Shown here: positions 58,424 through 64,000 of the stretch, one piece after another
How positions within the stretch are numbered: the stretch's first letter is position 1
Layout of the letters: each line of letters begins with the position of its first letter
NCBI RefSeq assembly: GCF_027595985.1
Contig: NC_073308.1
Location: 11,299,928 to 11,363,927, forward strand
Source of the DNA: Sorex araneus
Taxonomy: Eukaryota > Chordata > Mammalia > Eulipotyphla > Soricidae
DNA length: 64,000 nt
Reading direction: 5' to 3'
The notes under the pieces: model-generated
What the model was told of the DNA's origin: nothing
Databases searched by the model: none
The model's input: the letters and a program-made list of their open reading frames with translations, nothing else
Program-made: the position numbers and the translations under genes

Positions 58424-60033
58424 CTGCCGGGGGGGTGTGGGGAGAGCCCTGAGCCTGGCACAGAGCAGGCCGGGCACACCTCCACCTCAACCCCGCACTC
58501 ACAGGGCAGAGAGCCTGCTCCCGGCTGTGTGGGCAAGGAAACCCCAGTGCCCCTGCAGGACAGAAACCTCAGGGATCCCGCAGGAAGGAAACCCCAGGGA
58601 TCCCGTGAGAAGGAAACCCCAGTGCTCCCGCAGAAAAGAAACCCCAGTGCTCCCGCAGAAAAGAAACCCCAGAGATCCCACAGGAAGGAAACCCCAGGGA
58701 TCCTGCAGGAAGGAAACCCCAGTGCTCCCGCAGGAAGGAAACCCCGGTGCTCTTGAGGAGGGCTCCCGGCTGCTAGCCATAATGAGCGGCTGCAGTTGCC
58801 AACATGGCTGTGGGTTCCAGCCGCCGGAATGGCCTAGGGGCTGGCGGGGTGGGTGGCAGTTCTGCTCTCAGTCCTTTCTGGGGTCCCAACAGACACCAGG
58901 AGCTAAGCCAGAGCACCCAGAACAACAGAACAGCAGAGGGCGCGGTGAGGCTCCAGGCTGTGGGGGTGCCCGTGACTGGGGGTCCCCCAGGGGTGTTGGT
59001 GTGGGGGTCTCCCTGAGAGTGGGGTCCCACTGCAGATGGCAGCTCGCTCAGAACCCTCTGCTTCTAGGTAGAAGCATCCAGAACACGATCCGCGGTGGTG
59101 ACAGCACCAGGTGGGGGGACAGAGCAGTGGCCGTCGGGGGGACAAAGTGCCAGGGGCACGCGCGTGCAGCTGTGGTGGTCTGGGGGCCCTCTCTGTTTCC
59201 CGGTTTAGCCCCGCCCCGATGGGGGCATGTGGACAGCAGATGGGGGCAAGAGAGCCAGTGGCCGGCCCCTCAGGGGACAGCGAGGCCTCTGGCCAGCCCC
59301 AGTGCAGCCTTTGAGCTCCCCGGGGACACGGTGCCCTGCAGCCCTGCTCTCCCTCTGCTGGGTCAGCCCTCGCGCTACTCGGAGTCCTGCCAAGGTGCCC
59401 GGGGGACAAAGCCGGCCCTGCCTCTGGCTGACCAGGCCTTGGTGCCAAGAAAGGTATCGCTGCCCCAAACACCCTGCCCCAGGCCACCCTGAGGGTGGGG
59501 AGGAGCCAGGGCGACTGGGGGGAGGGGTGGCAGCAGAGGCAGCCACTGGCGTCTAACAGAGCAGAAGGTTTGCCTGGGGGTCCCAGGCAGAGGCGTGGGG
59601 TGGGGGGGGGGACAGGGGCAGAGGCAGGCTCTGGAGAGCCCCACTGGCCTGAAGAGTCTCTCTCCTGCAGAGCCGGCACACGGGGCCCTCCCAGGGCAGG
59701 ACCCTCACCCCGCCAGCAGCCCCCGGAGGGAGGGTGGGCCACCCCGGGACTGTATGTGGCGCCAGGAATTGGTCCACAGCCGGCCATGTGTGGGCAGTGC
59801 CTCAGCCCCCGTCCAGCTCGGGCCAGGCTCCTCACAGAAGATTCGAGTGGGTGTGTGGCTGGGAGCTGACTCGGCCATGACGTGGGCAAGGCTGAGACAC
59901 TCAGGCCAGTGACACACAGCCCCGCTCGGAACACACACTGTCCCCGCGAGCCGGCGAGAGGAAGGAGCAACAGGCGCAGAGCCAGCACTGGGGCTGCCTC
60001 GGGGCCCCTCGAGCCCTCTGTCACCCCACTCAC
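58424..60033 (-). other. ADCY1 intron 6
   Basis: 1610 bp, GC-rich, with a 25-bp minisatellite at one end. Long ORFs of 351 and 394 codons on either strand reflect high GC only. Confidence 0.8.
58545..58757. repeat. ~25-bp minisatellite (GGAAACCCCAG.G.TCCCGCA)
   Basis: About eight units of the AGGAAACCCCAGTGCTCCCG / AGGAAACCCCAGGGATCCCG types. Confidence 0.93.
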
Positions 60034-60192
60034 CCGGGGAGGCCGGCAGCTTCCATGACATTGGCCAGGGTGACGTCGTTGGACCACACGTCATACTGCC
60101 ACTTGCGCAGGCCCAGGACCCCACAGAGCACGCGGCCCGTGTGCAGGCCCACACGCATGTTCAGGTCCACCTCAGTGGCCTCAGCCACAGAC
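60034..60192 (-). CDS. ADCY1: ADCY1 exon 6: C1a catalytic domain
   Basis: 159 bp, residues 43-96. [20 protein letters not shown].. is followed by [20 protein letters not shown].. and ends [18 protein letters not shown] and the [14 protein letters not shown] helix form the C1a side of the dimer interface and the forskolin/pseudo-substrate pocket. The acceptor is GGTTGCAG/G, completing a Thr codon; the donor GG/GTGAGT leaves two bases of a Gly codon. It is almost identical to the mammalian type 1 sequence I recall. Confidence 0.97.
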
Positions 60193-60304
60193 CTGCAACC
60201 AACACAGCACAGGGGTGAGGGGCCACGGGCACACACACGTGCAGGGGTGGGGCCAGCCACCAGCCCAATCTGGGGGCATGTGTTGGGGGACAGGCTTCAA
60301 GGTG

Positions 60305-60435
60305 CAAGCGTATGCGCACACACACACATGTGCGCACACACATGCACACACGCGTGTGTGCACGCACGCACACACTCACACACACACCTGGCAGCTGCGA
60401 GCTGGTGGACAGGCTTCAGGGTAGGCACACACACA
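60305..60435. repeat. CA/CG-rich simple repeat
   Basis: Interrupted CACACA, GCACGCA and CACACTCACA units. Confidence 0.85.
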
Positions 60436-61504
60436 CAGGGGTCAGAGGCCACTCAAGGCCCCCCTCTGCTGGCAACTCACAGTGTCCACACCCTCTCCTG
60501 CCACGCAGGACAGCCTTCGGGGAGGTGACATCAGCACCTGAGTCGGCCCTGTCCCTGTGACGACATCGGGGACATGTGTGCCCTCGAGAACACCGACAGT
60601 CCGTCAGCTCCAGTGACTCGGGCGCTGAGGCCAGGCCGCAGGGCTGAGTGTGGCACTGAGATCAGTCATGGGGTTGAGTGGGTGGACACTAAGATCAGAC
60701 CGCAGGGGTGAGTGCAGGGGGTGCTGAGAGCAGCCTGCAGGGGCGAGTGAGGGGGGCCCTGCAGTCTCGCAGCCTTGAGCTATGTCCCTGTGTCCAGTGG
60801 GACTCTGCAGGCTGGTCCAGTCCGGGGCCTAAGTGCTCACGAGGCAGGCGGCAGGGCAGCCCCAGGCGAGGCCCCGGCAGGGCGGGATGAGCCCACAGAG
60901 GGAGGTGGGCTGTCTGCAGCCAGAGGGAGTGGGAGGTGCAATGGGCACGTGCTCTGCACGCAGCTGGTGCTGAAGCCCTGGGGTGGGCTCCGGGGGCCAT
61001 GGAGGGGCAGCGAGCGGCTCCCGAAGCCCTGGAAACAGCAGCGAGAATGAGCACTGAGGGGAGGGCCTGGGGTTGGTAGCAGCCATCTGCTGTGGAGGGT
61101 CAGGCCAGGTGGCGTCAGGTTCCCCAGGAAGACCCAAGCAGGCTCGCCTCCGAGGGTCACAGCTCCTCTGAGCGCCCATGGCAGGCGGAGGGACACCCAC
61201 CGCACGTGGCACAGCGAATGTGGCCGCTGTCCCTGCAGTGTTCCCAGGAGGTCACGGAGAACGGTCTGGGAGTTGCACTCCATCAGGACATGTGCGACAA
61301 TGCTGTGGGTGACGTCATGCACAGCACACGGTGATCACAAATGACGGACAAGTCATGGGTCACATATGATCAGGCACATCATGGATCACGTGTAAGCAAA
61401 CACATGTGGGACCATATGAAGGTCATCAGATGTGACCAGTGGCGAATGGGCCAGGTGACGGGCTCTGAGAGGCGGGAACAGACACGTGTCACCGGCCGTC
61501 TGAC

Positions 61505-61630
61505 ACACAGCACAGCATGGAGGGCATAAGCCAAGCATGAAGCTGACCCAGATTCAACCCCTGGCACCCCACAGGGTCTCCCGAGCCCACAGGAGTGATC
61601 CCTGAGCACTGCCAAATGAATATCTTTTAA
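61505..61630 (+). mobile_element. SINE (SOR-like), diverged
   Basis: GATTCAACCCCTGGCACCCC, GAGTGATCCCTGAGCACTGCC and an AAATGAATATC end. Confidence 0.6.
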
Positions 61631-61949
61631 AAAGATCCCTGATGCTCGGTGGTGTGGCCTGAGTGGCATGTGACATGATGAGTGGTGGCCCAGCACCCGT
61701 GTCTGTGCAAGACAGCATCTCCTCTTCTCCCGGGTCCCTCCAGCTCCCTACAGTGCTGTCAGCCTGGCCGGTATGGGCCCTTCTGACCTGGTTCCCCTCC
61801 AGGCCCCTAACTGACCAGCTGTCCCCTCCGGCTGCTGTGTCTGCTTCCCTGTTGGACTGATTTTCACCTGTGGTCCTTCTGAAGCTTCCTGGGCACCCTG
61901 GAGTGGGCAACACCTGGCCAGGGGTGAGACAGCCCCAGAGCGGGGAAAC

Positions 61950-62180
61950 CACGCAGTCACGGGAAACCATGTCAGTCACGGGAAACCATCATGGTCACCA
62001 GAAATCACGGCAGTCACGGAAAACCATCACGGTCACGGGAAACCATGGCAGACACAGGAAGCTACTGAAGTCATGGAAAACAACCACAGTCATGGGGAAA
62101 ACATGGCAGTCAGGGAAACCATCACAGTCATGGGAAATCATGGCAGTCACAGAAGCCACGGGAGTCAGGGAAGCCACGGC
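61950..62180. repeat. ~19-bp minisatellite (GTCACGGGAAACCATCACG)
   Basis: About twelve diverged units, alternating CATGGCA and CATCACG ends. Confidence 0.92.
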
Positions 62181-62764
62181 GTGCACCAGCAGCTGCCCAC
62201 CCCAGACCCACCCCAGCAGAATCAAGCAGAATCAAGTCCTCTTGGACGTGCTGACAGGTGCTTGGGTCCCTGCAGGGTGCCAGGCCCACCCCACAGGGGT
62301 GCTGCCCCTGCCCTGCAGGGCTGGCCGGGGCACAGTGCTCAGGAGCACCTCCTCCCCACGGCCATCCCGGCACTTGCCCGTCCCCTTGGGCATCTGCTGG
62401 CCTCAGGGTGGAGAGCTTCCTGTCAGTCCTGCTGGAGAGCTCTCTGACCCATCGCCAGCGAGCACTGCAGATCGAGTCAGTGTCCCAGAGGCCACTCCAC
62501 ACAGAGCCTGACACCAGCCCCTGGCCGCGGGAGCATGAGCACTGGCTGCTCCTCCCAGGGGTCCCAGCCACCAGCAACTCTCAGGGGCTCTCTCAGGTCT
62601 GATCCATGTGGACAGACCCTCAGCGTCAACAGACAGCATGCACAGAGGGGACACAGAGGCACAGCCACAGCAGGTGGGCACTTCTGCCCCCCACCACCAG
62701 CCCTTGGGTACAGGGACACTGGCCAGAATGGTCAAGGCCACGGCCACGTGCCCTGGGGACTCAC

Positions 62765-62892
62765 GTGATGGTGTCGATCATGTCCAGGCCCATCTCCACG
62801 CAGCAGTGGGCATGGTCGGCCTTGGGCTGCGTGAGGCCAGACACACAGTAGTAGCAGTCGCCCAGGATCTTGATGCGGCGGCAGTGGTTCTC
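62765..62892 (-). CDS. ADCY1: ADCY1 exon 5: C1a metal-binding region (first exon in window)
   Basis: 128 bp, residues 1-43 of the encoded part. [20 protein letters not shown].. continues [18 protein letters not shown].. and ends IDTI plus two bases of a Thr codon. The Asp of GDCYYC is one of the two catalytic metal-binding aspartates; the other (in FADIVGF) is on an exon outside the window. The acceptor is CTCCCCAG/GAG, with a consensus donor AC/GTGAGT. The upstream exons, encoding the N-terminus, first membrane domain and start of C1a, lie past position 64000. Confidence 0.97.
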
Positions 62893-63370
62893 CTGGGGAG
62901 AGAGCGACAGTCAGAGGCGCCAGGCCCCCAGGGGCCTCTCCCCTCGAGGCCCACACCTGCATCGGCCTCCTGACGCCCGCAGCATGTCCCCACCCACAGG
63001 CTCACTGGACACAGCCCTGCTGGACTGTTACTGGACGCCCCCCAACCCCCACAGCCCACATCGGGGTGTCGCCTGAGCTTGGAGCGATCAGCCACAGGAC
63101 TGGCCCTGGACGCAGCGTCACACACGAGACAAGGCTGGGCTTGCACGTGGCAGAGGGCCAGTCACAGCAGACCCTCACCCACGTCAGCAGCAACCATCAC
63201 AGTGCCAGTCACTCTCCAGGACACTGTGAAGCAGCCGTTTTAGAACATTCTGCTCCTGCACCCCGTGAGTCTCAAGACAGCAAAGAACTTTAGCATAACT
63301 TTCCTAAGAGAAATACTAAGAGAGAAATACGTGGATACTTATCATCCAACAAAAAAAAGTTTTTGTTGTT
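62893..63370 (-). other. ADCY1 intron 4 (part)
   Basis: Intronic DNA upstream of exon 5; no repeat recognised. Confidence 0.6.
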
Positions 63371-63372
63371 TT

Positions 63373-63540
63373 TAGGGCCACACCCAGCCGTGCTCCCGGT
63401 AACTCCTGGTTCTGCACTCAGGAATCCTTCTGCTGGGCCTGGTGTGGCGGGTGGCGGGGCGCAGGGAGTGCTGGGTACCAAACCCGGGCTGGCTGAACGC
63501 AAGACCAGAGCCCTACCTGCTGAGTTATCTCTCAGGCCCC
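63373..63540 (-). mobile_element. SINE (SOR-like), reverse orientation
   Basis: GGGCCACACCCAGCCGTG, the diverged body, GTACCAAACCCGGGC and CTGCTGAGTTATCTCTCAGGCC. Confidence 0.75.
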
Positions 63541-64000
63541 TGAAAACCCTTTTTAAAAAATATGTTTGCAATTAAAGAGGTAATGAAAAATCCATTACAC
63601 AGTGAACTAATGTTTTGATTTTTTTTAAAAATGTTCTGACCTTTCCCCAAAGGTAAAGAAGGAGGCGTGTGGTGATTTCCCAGCAGACAGCCAGGTGCTG
63701 GGGCCTTCTCTCTCCTGTCCTGCCCTGGGGGGGCCTTGCTGGGAAGGCCGAGAACCCAGACCGGAGCCCACACTCAGAGCAGAGAGCTGAGCTCAGGGAG
63801 GTCTGTGTGGATGAGCAGCTCCCAAAGGCCCGGGAGGCAGGGAGGGGCGGGGAGCTGGGCAGACACGGCAAGTGGGGGGGGTCGGGACCTGGAAGCCACT
63901 TCAACAGGCCACTTTGGGGACATCCAGAGGAGACGTCTGCTGAAGAGTAGTGTCGCGCCTGTGCAGTCGTGAGAACACCCTCTCCACCCCCTTCCCCCCA
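63541..64000 (-). other. ADCY1 intron 4, edge of window
   Basis: AT-rich, then GC-rich sequence; no exon of ADCY1 is found here. Confidence 0.5.

Larger units (their letters stand above)
60193..62764 (-). other. ADCY1 intron 5
   Basis: 2.6 kb containing a CA/CG dinucleotide tract, a SINE and a 19-bp minisatellite. Confidence 0.8.
23329..62892 (-). other. ADCY1: ADCY1 gene, 3' two-thirds (16 coding exons)
   Basis: The exon coordinates listed separately sum to 2301 coding bases and join without a frame break, giving 766 residues and a stop. The product is a plasma-membrane enzyme that makes cAMP from ATP, is activated by Ca2+/calmodulin and Gs, and acts in neuronal plasticity. All visible catalytic residues are intact, so the gene appears functional. 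Splice phases and domain order match the family. The type 1 assignment rests on the calmodulin-binding C1b exon and the GKEA C-terminus. Confidence 0.96.

Noticed and set aside
58437-60087. ORFs of 351 (plus) and 394 (minus) codons
   Set aside because: They lie in ADCY1 intron 6, overlap a 25-bp minisatellite and each other on opposite strands, and contain no recognisable domain.
63000-64000. Search for ADCY1 exon 4 (the FADIVGF motif)
   Set aside because: No matching peptide in any minus frame; the exon must lie beyond the window.

Overview
This is a 64 kb piece of mammalian genomic DNA, most likely from a shrew (Soricidae, probably genus Sorex). The clue is about thirty copies of a tRNA-derived SINE with an A-box-like head (GGGCTGGAGCGATAGCACAG), a B box (GGTTCGATTCC), a body with CCATATGGTCCCC and an end GGGTGTGACCCAAAAAG; I recall this as the shrew SOR-type SINE. 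Gene density is low, coding sequence is in short exons with GT/AG borders, and there is no bacterial or viral gene layout.

Main gene: the minus strand from 62892 down to 23329 carries the last sixteen coding exons of ADCY1, the Ca2+/calmodulin-stimulated adenylyl cyclase type 1. If the human 20-exon structure holds, these are exons 5-20. They join in phase to 2301 nt (766 residues plus stop), covering the end of the C1a catalytic half, the C1b calmodulin-binding segment, the second six-helix membrane domain, the whole C2a half and the C-terminal tail. Exons 1-4 lie beyond the right edge. One splice donor (exon 14) is GC rather than GT. The 3' UTR probably runs left to a poly(A) signal near 18568; that stretch is free of SINEs, unlike its surroundings.

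Second gene: on the plus strand, two exons (6192-6395 or 6398, and 14465-14551) resemble the C-terminal part of CCDC201, a small coiled-coil protein. This rests on my recall of the human protein and was not searched. It converges with ADCY1, and its intron has been enlarged by a full-length L1.

Layout: 1-3.7 kb is intergenic with an old L1 fragment; 3.7-6.2 kb holds weak exon candidates and SINEs; 6.2-14.6 kb is CCDC201 with a 111-bp minisatellite and a 5.5 kb L1 (7586-13063) in perfect 15-bp target duplications; 14.6-18.5 kb is intergenic with SINEs; 18.5-23.3 kb is the probable ADCY1 3' UTR; 23.3-62.9 kb is ADCY1 exons and introns with SINEs, truncated L1s, several minisatellites and two unusual composite retroelements; 62.9-64 kb is ADCY1 intron 4.

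The most novel-looking item is the pair of composite elements at about 37.99-39.56 and 47.7-48.7 kb. Each has tandem 300-380 bp units, then an L1 3' UTR with A tract, then a shared ~65-bp tail, an SVA-like architecture that I cannot assign to a known family.
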